In this document: positions 23,700 to 37,400 of the stretch, piece after piece
Layout: each line of letters opens with the position of its first letter
Numbering within the stretch: position 1 is the first letter of the stretch
NCBI GenBank assembly: GCA_020746875.1
Contig: JAGTJL010000008.1
Location: 1,798,001 to 1,862,000, forward strand
Length of the DNA stretch: 64,000 nucleotides
Origin: Rhexocercosporidium sp. MPI-PUGE-AT-0058
Lineage: Eukaryota; Ascomycota; Leotiomycetes; Helotiales
Reading direction: 5' to 3'
Program-made: the position numbers and the translations under genes
Notes under the pieces: model-generated
The model's input: the letters and a program-made list of their open reading frames with translations, nothing else
Database searches by the model: none
What the model was told of the DNA's origin: nothing

Positions 23700-26600
23700 A
23701 AACTACGTCCTCGTAATTACAGTCATAATAGTGTCGTCCTTTAGGTTATTATAATCGTCGACACTAGCATTATATGCCTTTAACTATTAAGGTAATGCCC
23801 TTAAAAGTCCTTTAGCCGCTTTATTATTAAAGTAAAAGTTCTTAATTATATAAGGTGCGGTTATAGCATTCGAGCACGAATACTATTATAAGTCCTCGTC
23901 GGCGCCTAGTTATTTAATGCGGTAAAATAGCTTGTTTTTTATGACCTTAAAGCCTAATATAGCCTCAATTTCTTATTTATCTTAGTTTAATAAGAGCTAA
24001 ATTGGCGCCGGCGTTTGTCTTACTTATCCTAATAAGGGATTATTAATATACTTTCGTAGTAAATAAGCATAAAATATAAGGTATATAATTTAATTTACTA
24101 ATAGTTTTACTTTTTAATTCTTTCTTTTTTTTAAGAATACTTAAATTAAACTATACTATTTGTCGAAGAGTTTTTTTAAAAGACGGTCGACATTTTAATT
24201 CCGAGTGTCGACTAATACTAAGTTACTAACGTCTTAATCGATAGCGCGTCGACTACGATTAGTTAAACGTTTTATTTTCTTTTATTAAGCCTTTAATGAT
24301 AATTATATAACTTTTATAATCTCTTTTATACGTGAGGCGACTTATAGAGCCTCTTTATAATTAAGCTTTTTTATTGCCGTAATAAGTGGTTTTAAATTTA
24401 TTAAGTCTTAAGAGGTTTTTAGCTTTACGCCGTTAAGTAATTAAAAAGGCGTGAGGTTATTAAGAGACTTATAAAATAAGGTAAGTTGCGCGATATTTAT
24501 AATAAGTAAGAGGTCACTTTAATTATTTTAATAATAATAATAAAAGAAGCGGAGCCGTTATTTAATATATTAATTTATTACTTTAGTTTAGCCGTCGACA
24601 TTAAGATTATATGCCGTCGTTAGCTTTACTTTAGTGCCGAGTATATTATAATACTTTTTTTAAAAGAAGGAAACAAATTGCAGACCTCGGTTTAAGATAA
24701 TAGACTTTAATATGCCGAAATAACAAATTTAATAAATAAGAAAAAGAGTAGCCATGCCTTTGGCGGTAATTATATTATTATAAGGTATTAAGACTAATTT
24801 CTTAAATAAGCGGTTAATAATAATTATAGCGAAGTTATAATTACTTTTATTTAATAATAACTTTATAAAATTCATTATAAAATATTAATACGGCCAAGCG
24901 GGAATAAATAAGGGGTATAAGAAATTAAGTGTTTTATTTCTTTTAGCTTTTTACTTAAAGCAGTTATAATTCGCTATATAGCGGCCTACGTTTATAAAGA
25001 GGCCATTTTAATAATATTTACGGCTTAATATAACCTTTATTTTTCCGATTCCGGCATAAGCGACTAAGGGTTACGAGTGCATATAACGTAATAACGACGT
25101 GCGAAGCTCCGGCGGTTTTATAAGTACTTTCAGACGGCCTTAAAAAAGAAGCTTATTATTCGATAGTTTATAATTTAAGTCGTTCTCGCGGGCTCTTTAT
25201 CGAAGGGGCTTTAATAAAAGAGACTTTTTATTAGCCGTAAGCACTTAATCGATTACGTCGTATTCTACGATTTTATATGCTATTATAAAGTTAAGGTTTA
25301 GCTCTTCCGCGGCAGGTGCCTCCGGGTCGATTAACACGTAATTTTATTTTAAAGTTTACTTTGCCTTTTATTTTATTTTTTAATTTACTTTTTAGTTTAC
25401 TTTTAAAAGAGCCAAAGGGGTAGCTAGTATAGCGGCCGTACGACTACTCCGTATATACCGCTTTATAATTTTTAGTTAAACATTTTACGTTATTATCGAA
25501 CGGAAAATGGTTTTATAAAGAAGAGGTATATTTAAATACTTTAATTAAGCGGCCTCGGCTAAAGGACGTTTTTTTCTTAAAGGTATTTTATTTTTTAATT
25601 TTATTATTCATTTAAGAAACTACGTTTAGTATATTTTTCGATTAAGTAGTCGCGACGGTCTAAAGAAGTCGACGGCTATTAGCTAAAGGTCAGCGGCGAC
25701 TAAAGGGTCGATTTTGTCGTTTATAATGAGTTTTTAATTATAAATGACTTACTTACGCGCTTTTATTACCGTAAAGTCTTAATCTTTTTAAGAAAGAATA
25801 TTAATAAGAGTATTAATAGTCTCGATGCGATATATAATTATAAAATGAAATTCCGCGAAGAACTCGGCTTAACGTGTTTACTTAGCCGTAAAATCCTTAA
25901 TAATTATAAAGTATTTTAAAGCTCGGTAATCTATATATACGTAAACGTTTTTTTAAGTACTTAATAATTCCAGGCGGTATTATTTAAACGACCGAAAGAT
26001 TATTAATATTTTTTTATTATAAATTAAATAATTAAGCTCGGGATTTACTATAGTCTTAAAAAAGAAACTTATAAAGTAGAAAATGCCGTCTTTTTAAAAT
26101 TAAAATAATACGTTAATAACGACTTTATTAAAAGAGTCGGTCTTTAGCTGCGTTTACTTTATTAAGTCGTAATAATAAAGGACTAATGTAAATTAAAGGG
26201 CTTCTTAGAGAGTTTCTTACGCGTTTTTATAAGCGTTATCGAAGTTAAAGGGCACGTCCTTCCCGGTAAATATCGTAAAGGGTTAAATAATACGATTATA
26301 GTCCTTAATAAACCGGCGGTAAAAATTATAAAACCTAAAGTAACTTTATACGTTATATACGTTGCCGGCGTATTACTAGTCCTTAATTACGCTAACTTTT
26401 TTTAAGTCTACCTTTATATTATTAATATTAATATTAAAACTTAAGAACTTCGTCTTTTATATATTAAATTCAGACTTTTTAATGTCGGCTTAAAGTCTGT
26501 ATACTTATAATATTGCTATTACTTTTTTAATATAAACCTTATGCTCTTTAAGAGTTAATAAATATATAAAGATATCGTTTATATAGGCCGCGCAGAAGTC

Positions 26601-29600
26601 GTTTAAATACTCTATTAAAATGTCGTTAATAAATCGCTAAAAAGTCGCCGGGCTATTCGTAAAGCTAAAGGGAAAGACTTTATATTTATACGTATTATAC
26701 CGGGTGCGAAAAGTCGTATAGTCTTCGCTCTCGGGGGACATACGAATGCAATGGAAAGCTTATTAAATATTAAGCTTTATAAAGACTTTTACTTTATAAA
26801 TACAAGCTATTATTTTATTAATTAAAGGGATTAAGTACGAATCCTTCTTTAATAAGGCATTTAGCTTTCGGTAGTCGACGTAAAGCCGGAGATTGTCGTC
26901 GGCCTTTTTGGCGAAGAGAATAAGGGCCGCATATAATGCGCTAAAGAGCTTAATAAAACTTTTATATAAGTTGTCGATAATATACCGCTTAGTTTTTAAT
27001 AATTATTTTTTAATTATACGCTAGAGAGGTTTAAAGGATAAGTCGTTCTCTTTAATAAGCTCGATCTAGTGGTTTACGTCTTAATAATACGCTAGTAACT
27101 CGTCGAAGGCTCGCCGAGAGAAGAAAAGAGCATACTCTTAATACTCTGCCGGGAGCTTTTTATTTATTAACTTATTATTTTACGCGTATTTAACTTTTAA
27201 GGCTTTTTTTAAGGTTAAGTCTTTATTTATTAATATAAGCTTAATACTTAATTAGTTTAAGGCCTTTTGTCGGCGGCGAGTCAGCTTTTGGTCGATTTTA
27301 TATACCGACGCTATAAAGGTTTTAGTCTTATTTTTCCTAGCTTTTTTAAGTCGGAGGTACGTTATAAATATTATTATTATTAATATTAAGAAGATTTCTA
27401 TAATAAGCGCCTTAAGCTAATGATTCGCCGAGGAGACTCCACGAGCTCTTCTATCTTTAAGTAGTAATCTCGAATCACGGGATGTCGAAGGGTTTAATTG
27501 ATTTTTTATAATACGTAAGCGCTCCTTAATCTCTTTAATAAAGCTTAAAGGTCGAGTCGACGAGACGCTAATTATAAGTTATATAAAGACCTTAGACTTA
27601 AAGGAATCGTTAAGTGCCGCAATCCTGGCTTGCCTCCGGCGATAGTTATTTAAGTTTAAAAGAGCGTCCCTTTATTTCGTATTGAGCTAGTAAAACTTAA
27701 CGATTAACTTATCGGAACGGTTAATATCGACGAAGACTCGTTAATTAAAGTACGGCTATATAGGCATATTTAACGGCCATTTTAGCCGGTTGCGGTTCTT
27801 TATATACGACTGCTTTAAGTTATAATACTTAAGGAACTTCCGATTAATTAAGACGTCGGTGTTTTTTAAGTCAATTATTAAGAAAGAGAAGTTAATTCGC
27901 TAGTAGTTAATAATTAAAATAAATAAGACAGCCGTATTAATTGGCTTGCCTTTCCTATTATTATAATTAATTAAGACGATTGGCTAAGGGAGCGTTATAA
28001 AAGAAATATTAAATTACTTAACGAGTCGGTATGCGAGGGAAGTTTTAATTATATTAAAAATATTTATTTTATTATTAATATATATAAATGTTTTAATAAA
28101 GAATTTATTCCTTTTTAATTTAATATTAATTAAGAATTATCGTCTTTTAATAAGAGTACGGAAATTAAATATTAAGTCTTTTTATAAGTTATAACTTACG
28201 CCGAGGTATAAGTCTTTACTACGGCTTAAGAGTTTTTTAAAAGCTCGTCGCTCTTTAGCTTTTCGCTTACGACTAGCTCGGAAATCGACTTATTAAGGGC
28301 TTAGTCTCTTTGGCGCTAAAGGCAGTCGCTAGCCCAGTGGCTAGTCTTATTATAATAAAGGCAAGTATTAAAGGAGACGTCTTTAAGAGTAAGGGGCGGC
28401 ATAAGAGACTTAGGGCGGCGGAGGAACGGAGCCGGGGATAGCGAGCGCGGGCGAATCTCTAGCGACAATTTATAAGTTAATATTAAAGGTCTTTATGTTA
28501 TTATAGCCGGCGTAAGGGAGGTTATACGTTAGCCTTTCTTTTTAAGAATGCCGCGTGCGTCGTGGCTATTAAAGATAACGTTAGCTTAAGCCTTTCGAGT
28601 CGTTATAGCCTCTTTTAATATAATATTATGGGATTCCTAGTCTATAATAATTAGAAATTCGTTAAGGGCTATATAATTTCCGTTTATTTTATATTTTTTT
28701 ATATAAATTATACACTTAAAGGCTAAGGAGACCTTTTTGCATACGTTTTTAAATTAGCGGGAGTAAGTAATTTTATTAATAATTATATAAAAAGTGAATT
28801 TAACTCGGAAGTTATTATAAGTTATATTGCTTATTAATAACTAGTTATACATTTTCTTAATAGCTTAGACTCGGTTATAATTAAAGAATCGCTGGTTTAA
28901 GGCCGTTAAAACGTCGGCGGTAGTATTAAAAGTATTAATAAATTCAGGGTTTATATATTAAAAGATAATAATCTTTACCTCGCCAGCGATATATTAAAAG
29001 TAAGCTTTAATTTATAATAATTTACTCTTAAAGTTATTTAAGTACTTTTTTATAAATAACTTTATTTTTATCTTTTAAGTATTATACTTAATATTACTTT
29101 TATAATTATTAAAAAGAATACAAAAGTATTTGACTTTAAAAAGCTTTATAACTTAAACCGAATTATTTAACTTTAATAAGTAATAATCGGTAATTAGCTA
29201 GAGGTCCGCCGTAAGAACACGTATCGATCAATCGTTTTAAAGGGAGGGAGTACGAGTCTTTTAGCGAAAGTTATTAAGAATATATTAGTCGAAGGCTTAC
29301 TTAATAGCGGTAATAATAATAAAATTAACGGAGATTTTAATTAATTAATTTACTTTTACTTATTAAGCAGGGGTAAGGCCTTCTATAATAGCAATAGGCT
29401 TTAGCGAGGCGTCGAAGTAGTTCTAAGGTTTATTTTTTAAGTCGGAATCGAGTTCTTCGAAGTTATCGAGTTCTTTTATAAGAGTTTTAACTAAAGGGAT
29501 AAGAGTATTAATAAAGCTTAGCCGTAAGGAGGCGCTTCTTTTTTTAAAGCTTTGCCGACGGAGGAGAGAAGTCGGAAGTAGTAGTAACACAAGATAAAAA

Positions 29601-29700
29601 AGTATTTAAAGTTATTAATCGATTTATTAATTAAATATAAGTCGAAGTCGAAGTTCGAATAGCGCGCGTTAAGTTATATAAGGTAGGTTAACGGTAGGAG
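23700..29700 (-). pseudogene. Gag-pol remains of A2
   Basis: Minus-strand domains from right to left: gag with a CCHC-like knuckle near 28,320-28,370, protease, RT (about 26,250-26,930) with AAYINDIFIYL in place of the YIDDILIYS box, RNase H, integrase (about 24,700-25,300) and chromodomain (about 23,750-24,050). Unlike A1 it is not interrupted by another element. Stop codons are still numerous. Confidence 0.8.
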
Positions 29701-29870
29701 GTTTTCTAACTTTTTTTAAAGTAATTTATTATTAATAGAAGTACTTATCTGTCGAATAGGCTAAAGTATTAAGGTTCGTCGTTAACTTATTATAAGGGTA
29801 AGGAGACGTGACGCGTAAGACTTAATAAAATATAACGCTTTATAGCGAAGGGGTTATAAGTCTTTTCTTA

Positions 29871-30125
29871 TATTACGGCTTATTAAAGGTTAATATAGCA
29901 TAAGAAATAGCTTTATATTTAAACTTAAAACTATATTTAAAATTAAAAAAAAAAGACAAAAAGAAAAGGAGAGCTCTTTATAAAAGGGAGCTTTAATATA
30001 AATACATAAAGGGTCCCCCTAGCCTTTCCCGATTAGGCCTAGCGCCATGGTTGCTATGCCAAGGCAATGCTACGAGCGATGCCGAGCTCGCTCGGTTAGA
30101 ATACGAGGCTCAGGGAATCGTAACA
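29871..30125 (-). repeat. 5' LTR of A2 (right)
   Basis: The LTR is 255 bp, from TATTACGGCT to GAATCGTAACA, followed by the CACCG duplication. The half nearest 30,125 has kept its GC (CGAGCTCGCTCGG), while the other half is strongly AT-shifted. Confidence 0.92.
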
Positions 30126-30130
30126 CACCG

Positions 30131-33100
30131 GGTCCGGCCTTCCATTAATAGGATCTTAAACAATATTAAACAGTTTTCTTAATAATATCTTATAATTCTC
30201 GTCTAAGAATGCTTCGATGTCGGCTCCTCGACTTCGTAAAACATTTATAAAGGCTCCTTTTAATTTGTTTTGAAATGCTAATAGCCAAGTAATATTAATA
30301 AGGCCTTTAGATTCCTAATAATCTAGCCTCTTATTAAGTCTATCCGCCGGGTTTACGGCACCTTTACGGTAATAGATTTCAAAATCATAAGTAATAAAAT
30401 ATATTACCTACCGTACTTATCGACTCTCGAGATATTTCGTTATTATAAAATACTTAAGGTTATTATAGTCCGTAAGCACTTTAATAGTGTATTAGCTACC
30501 CTTAAGGTAATGCCTCTACTCCTTAAAACACTTAATAATAATTAAAAGCTCTTCATTATAAGTAATATAATTCCGTTTAATATTAGTCATCTTACGGGAC
30601 TAATATATAACGGGTTTCTAGTATTGCCTAAATCCTTCTTTAGAATTAACTTATTAAGAAAAAGTACTAGTAATTACAAATTTAAAAGCATCGGTTTCAA
30701 CCCGAATGCGCTTCGTAAGATCGAAATGCCTTATAATTAATATATTAATAAAAACTACTTTTAAATCTTTAAAGCTTTTCTTAATTATATTAAAGAATTC
30801 GAAGGGTCCTTTCTTAACTTCATTTTCTATGCCCTAAAAAGCCCCCGTTAAGCCTACGGCTATTTTAAAATATCTTAATATAAATTTATAATAAAAATTC
30901 GCAAAACCTAAAAAAACCTAAATATTTTTATAAGATTTTGGCTTTAGCTATTCTTAAATTAAACGAATTTACTCTAAGTCCGCTTAAATGCCGACTAATC
31001 CGACTTTAAATCCCAAAAACTCGACTTAATCTACTTTAAACTTATATTTATTAAGTTTAATAAAGAGCTTATACTTACGCAACCGTTTTATAACGGCTTT
31101 AATATACCTACGATGCTCTTCTTTATTCTTAAAATAAATTAAAATATTATTAAAATATATAATAACAAAATAATTAATTAATCCCGCTAATACTTTATTA
31201 ATATACGCTTAAAACGTAATTAAAGCGTTGAATAGCCTAAAGGATATTATTAAATATTTAAAATATTTATATTTAATACAAAAAGCTGTTTTTTATTTAT
31301 ATCCTTCCTTAATTTTAATATAATAATATATATCCTTTAAATCTAAAGCCGTAAATATTACGGCTCCGCCAAGACGGTCTAGCGTCTCATCGACTAGAGG
31401 AAGGGGGTGGCGATTTTTAATTATTATCTTATTTAATCCTTAATAATTTACATATAAACGCAACCCCTTATCTTTCTTTAATATAAATAATATCGGCGCA
31501 CTTATAAGACTTTTTAATAAACGAATTCATCCCTTTTACAACGAAACAATAAGGTATTCCCGAAGCGCGGCGAGTTATAGTTTAAAAAAGTTATAAAAAA
31601 AGCTATATAAAGGTAATACGTTAATATTAATAACATACTCAAATCCAACTTATTCTTTAAGGAAAGTAATTAGCGGATTATTATTATATATATTTATTAT
31701 ATTTATAAGTTAGTCTAAGAAAAGTGTTAGTTTAAAAGTCTTTAACTAAATAGCCAATACCTACGACAGGTTTACGACGCCGATATTAAGACGAATATCC
31801 CACGACTGCCTTAAACACTTATATAATTTTAAATTCTTTAAACAGTTATAGTCGGATTAAAATATAAATATAATATAAGGTACCGTTTTAGGGTCGATAT
31901 TAAGGGTATTAATAAACTCCTTTACTATTATAATTTAAATTTCGTTTTAAGTTAAGGCGTAAGCCTATTTCTTAAGTTTTTAGTCGTAATACCCGGCGCC
32001 CTTATGTTTAAGGAACTTTATTCCGAGAATTATATTATACTTTAAGTCTTTATAATTATAAAATCTTTTTTAAAAGGTTCTCGAGATTCCACGGTCGTTT
32101 TATACAGTTATATATAGGTTATAAGCGTTAATTATTTAAAACCGATACTTATTAAAGGTCATAAACTCTTAGTCACACTTAAATAAAAGGAGAAATCCCT
32201 ATAATTTAACTTTATATTTATTAAGGAAATTATAATTTAAGTTATTATTTATTAAATTATTAAGTAACGCATTTACACTTATCTCGGGTTGCTTTAGTTC
32301 TATAGAAATGTATAGGCGTTTAAAAACATCCCCTAAGCCTTTAACGCTTAAGACTTAATATTACCTTTTCTCGTATCCTTTCCAATATTAGACGGCTTTT
32401 ATTCCTTAATACGTATAATAACATATACCTTCCTTTTTATTAAAAGGGTTTTCTTTATTACTTTAAAATATTCCTTTACTTTTAGCTTTTAAGGATTATT
32501 TTGCGCCTATTATATAAACTTAAAATAACTACGGTCCTCAAACTAATGACCTTCTTGCTTATAAAAGTAATAAAATATAATGCTCTTAATATAATTCTTT
32601 TTCTTATTATTCCTACCTTTATTAAAAGGTTAAGAATTAAAAGCTAAAGGGGCGCCGTTAAGTACGCGCTTTTTATTATTATCCTTAAAATGTTCTTTAC
32701 GGCTTCTCTTATAAGATCCGCTATTCTTAAGATTATTATTACTTTATCCGCCTCTGCCTCCATTATATTTAGCTTTTGGTATATTAAAGGATACTTTTTA
32801 AGTTCTTTTAATAAAAGACTTAATATTATTAATTAGTTTCTTCTATTATTAATAAGTACTAAAAGAGTTTATAAAAGCGTAAGAGTTAATTTATTACGTC
32901 GTCAATATATATATAATTACTTTATAAAAGTTAATAATATTATTATTATTAAATATCCGAGTATTATAATCCTTAATAAGTATAATAAACCGTCGGCACA
33001 TCGCTTAAATAGACTCGCCCGGTTATTAGCGGAACCGCTTAATATTTTTAATAACCTTAATACTTTAAGTTTCTTTAAAAACATAAAGCCCTTTTAAGAA

Positions 33101-34183
33101 GTCGATGAATAAGTTTTATATTAATAGGATACTTTCGGGTCTAGCTATATTTTACTTTATATTATTTTAATAAGTTAATAAGTCGCCTTTTATATTTGCG
33201 GCTACGACGCGTACTCAATTCGCATACGTATTATAGCTATATAAGCGAGCTTTAAAGATCTTTTCTTAAGCATTTTTTTAATTTCGTAGGCTTTTAAAAC
33301 TCTCTCTTTTATATTTTTTAGAAATTGTAATTATAAGGCATTTCTTACGGTCGCGCTTATCTTTTACTTAGGCCTTGATTTACTTTAATAAAATATAAGC
33401 GTTTAAATTTAAATACGTTAATAATATTATTTTAAGTTTATAAGTTACGTAATTTGCCGTAAGTAATGCGGTTGTTTCCCGGAGGTGTCTCGGGGTCGGC
33501 AAAGTCTTAAGCTTAATAATATCCTTATTAAGCGAGTACTGCAGGCCAGATAAGTTAGCTTTTAACCTTAAATTAGGGTTGCGCTTTATTAAAAGTGACT
33601 TAAAGTCCTTTACTAAAGTAATAATAATAAAATCTAATATTATATTACAGGTTTATTAAAGGCTTTCTTTAATCGCGTGTTATTTACTTATTACATTTAT
33701 ATAAGCGACGGAGATTACCTAGAGGCGGCGAAGTCTGGCAAGACTATTCTCATAATAAGCGAGCCGCGTCTTTACGCGAGTGTCCTTAACTTTAAACTTA
33801 ATTAATAAGCGTATATGCTCTTCGAGCTCGCGCTGTTTTTAAGCGATCTATTCTTCGGTAAGTATATTTAAAGCCGCAAAATTAATATTAATATTAAAAA
33901 CAAAAAAGACTATATTATTTATTATATAGTCAAATATATTTAAGTTACTTTTAATTTAAGTTATAGCCTTGCCTTTTTCTTTATAAATATAGACGAGTTA
34001 GCCATAAGTATAAGAAGATTTCTTATTATTATTACCGCGAGTGCTTTAAGGCAATTCGCCATTAAAAGCACCTTCGCTTTTAATTATATAAAAGGGATCT
34101 ATAGATTTCACAGTCTTATAAAGAATATTACGAGCGGCACCGCCGAAGCGAGTATTGCCCGTAGGTCTAGCGTTACTAAACAT
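30131..34183 (-). pseudogene. Gag, protease, RT and RNase H of element C
   Basis: Gag opens at an ATG (34,183) with MFSNARPTGNTRFGGAARN. A zinc-knuckle relic (YYFYKQEGH) lies near 32,540. RT is at about 30,900-31,450, with YFNNILIYFKNKEEH in place of the YxDDILIYS box. RNase H ends with YDFEIYYRKGAVNPADRLN at about 30,335-30,395, a hallmark gypsy motif. The frame reaches the A2 insertion point at 30,130. RIP-type stops are present throughout. Confidence 0.82.
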
Positions 34184-34499
34184 AATTATTTAATAAAAAA
34201 CCGTTCCTTTACCTTTTGTACTACCTCCTTATAAAATAAAGAGACTAGCTTATTAAATAGAGTTCACGGTAGGTAAAGCTTTATAAAGGTTTAAGGTAAA
34301 TTATATTTAAAGAATTAATCTTTAGCCTTTTAAGAAGTCCAAAAGAAAAGCGTATATATAAAAGGGGTTACTCGTAAGGAGAAGTAAACGCCGGCGTGAT
34401 TAAATATATAAGTAAGACTAATTCTATTAATACCGTAAAAGCCTCGGCCCCCTTATGCTACGGGCCCGATTTCGTATAAATAAAATGGATGGGCATACA

Positions 34500-37400
34500 C
34501 ATGACATTATATATTATATTTAAGCCGTCGATAATTAATTTAGCGTCTTTAAAAACTAAAGTGTGGTAAAGCACTTAAATATTGTCGACATAAAATATTA
34601 TAAATATTATACGTTACTCGTTTATAAATATATAAGGCTTTTCTTTATAAGTAATTAACCCTAAAGTTATTAAAGTATAAGTAAAGTCACCGTATTATAG
34701 CGCCGGTAAGTCCTTAAGTCCGTAAAGTACGCGATTAACTTTTACTATTATTTTATTTTATTTAAAACCGTCTAGTAAATAATAACGTACGCGAGCACTT
34801 ATTTTACTTCGTTTAGCGTTAATAAAGGCATTTACTATATTAAATTGAATTATTTTTAAATTAAATTAAGCTATAATAGCTATAGCGGTTTTAAAGGAGC
34901 GAGTAGCTAAAGTAGCTATATATATTAATAAAATTAACGTTTTAGGCTATAAGTCTCTTTTTACAACGACTCGGGAGCGATAATAAGTTAAATACCTTAA
35001 TAAATTGATTTTGGCGTGAAATACTTATTTTAAAGGAATTAATTACTTAATAATAAAGGTGTGTTTAACGACTTTTTAATAGTTACGCGACTTAAGATTA
35101 GTAATCTCCTTCATAGCGTCGGCTCGGAAGTGCTCTTTTAACGAGTGGTTCTTAAGGTCTCTTTAATTTAATAAGTCCTTAGGCATTTGTAATTAGTGAA
35201 TCCGTAGGAGTTTAACTAGTTGTCGAATTTTAACATTTTTAAATATAAATATTAATATAATAGCGTGAATTACGCTTAAGTCTTTTCCGTCTTTTTATAT
35301 TAGTTTTTAATTAAGTTAAAAAGTCCTTAAAAAATCCTTTAAGTGCTCGCGGTTACTTAACGGTTATAATAATTCTATAATTAGCTCTTTAATAATTATT
35401 ATATAAACGCTTTAATTTAATTTCGTTACCTTATTATTAACTCGAGTCTTTCGACTTTTATTAATTACTCGGTCCTTTACTCTTTTCTTTTTAAAAAGTT
35501 TAAGTAAGCCGGGATTTAATTTAATTAAAGCCGGGAGTAATAAGCGTAAACCTAACTCTTTATTTTTTTTTAATTTTAATAATTGTAAATACTTCTTATA
35601 TTTAATTATTTAAGGTAAAGCTTTTAATTACTTAAGGCCGACACTTTCTTTAAGTGCTCTTCGACGCTTAAGACCGCGCTCTCGGTCGTATAGCCCTTTA
35701 AAGTAAATTATAACTTATAATATTAACTTTTACTTAGGGCTTATATTACTTTAAAAGTTTAATATATTACGTAAAATACCTTTCTTAATTACGCTTTTTA
35801 AACGCTAATTATTTTAAAGTATTAGTTCGTTTTAAGACTTAATTAAAGTACTCGTAAGTAAGAAGTTTAATACTTTTTCTTAACTGAATTACCCCCGAGT
35901 TTTTGTTAACGAGCGGCTAAATAAAATTAAGAGCTATTGAATTAATTAAAAGTGGCGTATTTACTTTTATTAACTTAGTTAAAGGGGGAATAAATAACTC
36001 TACCCCCGAGCTTACAAGCTCGTCGACTTTTATAGCGCTTATTGCTTCGCTTAGTTATTTTCTATTTAAAGTAATAAACGGTGTTTTTAATTTTAATGTG
36101 TTAAGTGCGCTTAATCGGTTAATTATAATAAAACTAACGTTTTAATTTCCTTTTTTTTCTTTTAGTATTTTTATAAGATTTTTTAATGTTAAGCGCGGCT
36201 GGCCGACCGCTCTTTTTATATTTAAAAAGCCTAAATAAAAGAGGGTTTTGTTAAAAGTAACATTTTAAGTCACTAATATATATTATAATTAAAGCACTTA
36301 AATCTTATAAATATTAAATAAGAGGTATTTAATTAAATAATTAAAGTGCGCTTATAGATTGACTTTAAAAGCTCTCTTTTAATAGAGAGCTTTTTAGTCT
36401 TTAATTATAAAATAAGCTCTATAGCCGTACGTATATAAGTTGCTCTAGTTAAGCCGTAAATCGGTTGTCAGCTTTAGCGTGAGCTTAGGGTCGTAATACC
36501 GAAAATACTACTTAAACTAAGCTTAAAACACTTCGTTCGGACTCTTAAAGCCTTTACGAGTAAATAGACTTATATTATAGAAAATAATTGCCGCCATTAC
36601 TAATTCTATTTAAAGCGCCTAAGGTAAATTAACGGAGAGGTACATTTTAATCGATTTATTAATTATTTCTTTGCTTACGCGCTCAGTCCCTTTATTAGGT
36701 TAGTATATATATAAGGAGGTAAATTTAATATTAATATTACTCTTTTTATATTACGTTTTATATTTAGTTAATTTATTAATTTTTATAATTAAGGTGTCGT
36801 TATTTTGGCGTATTTTGTAAATCGAGAGCCCGAATTAACGTCTTATTCACGCCTTAAATAGTTTAAGAGTATTTAAGACGGCGATTAACTTTTTAGTTTT
36901 TAAAAGTCGCCTATAAAATCTCTTATTATATTCGTCTTTAATTAATAAAAGCTAGCTATTTTCGTTAAACCTTATTAAAAAATTAAATAAATCCTAAGAA
37001 ATACAATAAAAAGGATAAGTAATTGCTCTTTTTAATTAACGACAACTTATTACTTATTATATTATAGCTATTATATAATGCTCGTATTTTAATCGAATTA
37101 AACCTTAAATCTCGACGTTACGCGTATTTTTTATTAAGTTTTTTAAGGCTTCCTTTTTTAAATAACCTACGCGTAAATGTCATAAGTAGGCTTTGTCGAC
37201 TTATAGCTTTAAATATCGTCTACTCGACTAAAAGCCTTAGCAAATGCTTCTCTTTAATATTAAAAACATTAAAAAGCTATAATTTAAGTAAGTTAAAATG
37301 CGGCGAGTAGTTAAAGAAACTAAAGAATAGTTAAAAGGCTTATATTTAAAGAAAGCTAAATTAAACTGTCGTTATAATTACTTTAAAATTAAACTGTCCT

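Larger units (their letters stand above)
23426..30125 (-). mobile_element. Full-length Ty3/gypsy chromovirus, copy A2
   Basis: A2 is a complete inverted copy of family A, 6,700 bp, with 255-bp LTRs at both ends and perfect 5-bp target duplications CACCG (23,421-23,425 and 30,126-30,130). It is the reference for the family in this window. Its minus-strand gag, RT, integrase and chromodomain lie from right to left. RT near 26,560-26,900 is better preserved than in A1, keeping YVDYRKLNA and MSPESEDYTTFRTRY. It inserted into element C. Confidence 0.93.
21690..34450 (-). mobile_element. Ty3/gypsy element C, split by A2
   Basis: The minus-strand polyprotein of C is divided into 30,131-34,183 (gag to RNase H) and about 21,700-23,420 (integrase to C-terminal end) by the insertion of A2. 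Removing A2 and one CACCG copy gives an uninterrupted reading frame across the junction (NGRPDP then VLIEPERVTQ), which proves the two halves belong together. Its gag ATG is at 34,183. I did not find paired LTRs. The left end runs into D1 and the right end fades at about 34,450 next to element H. Confidence 0.82.
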
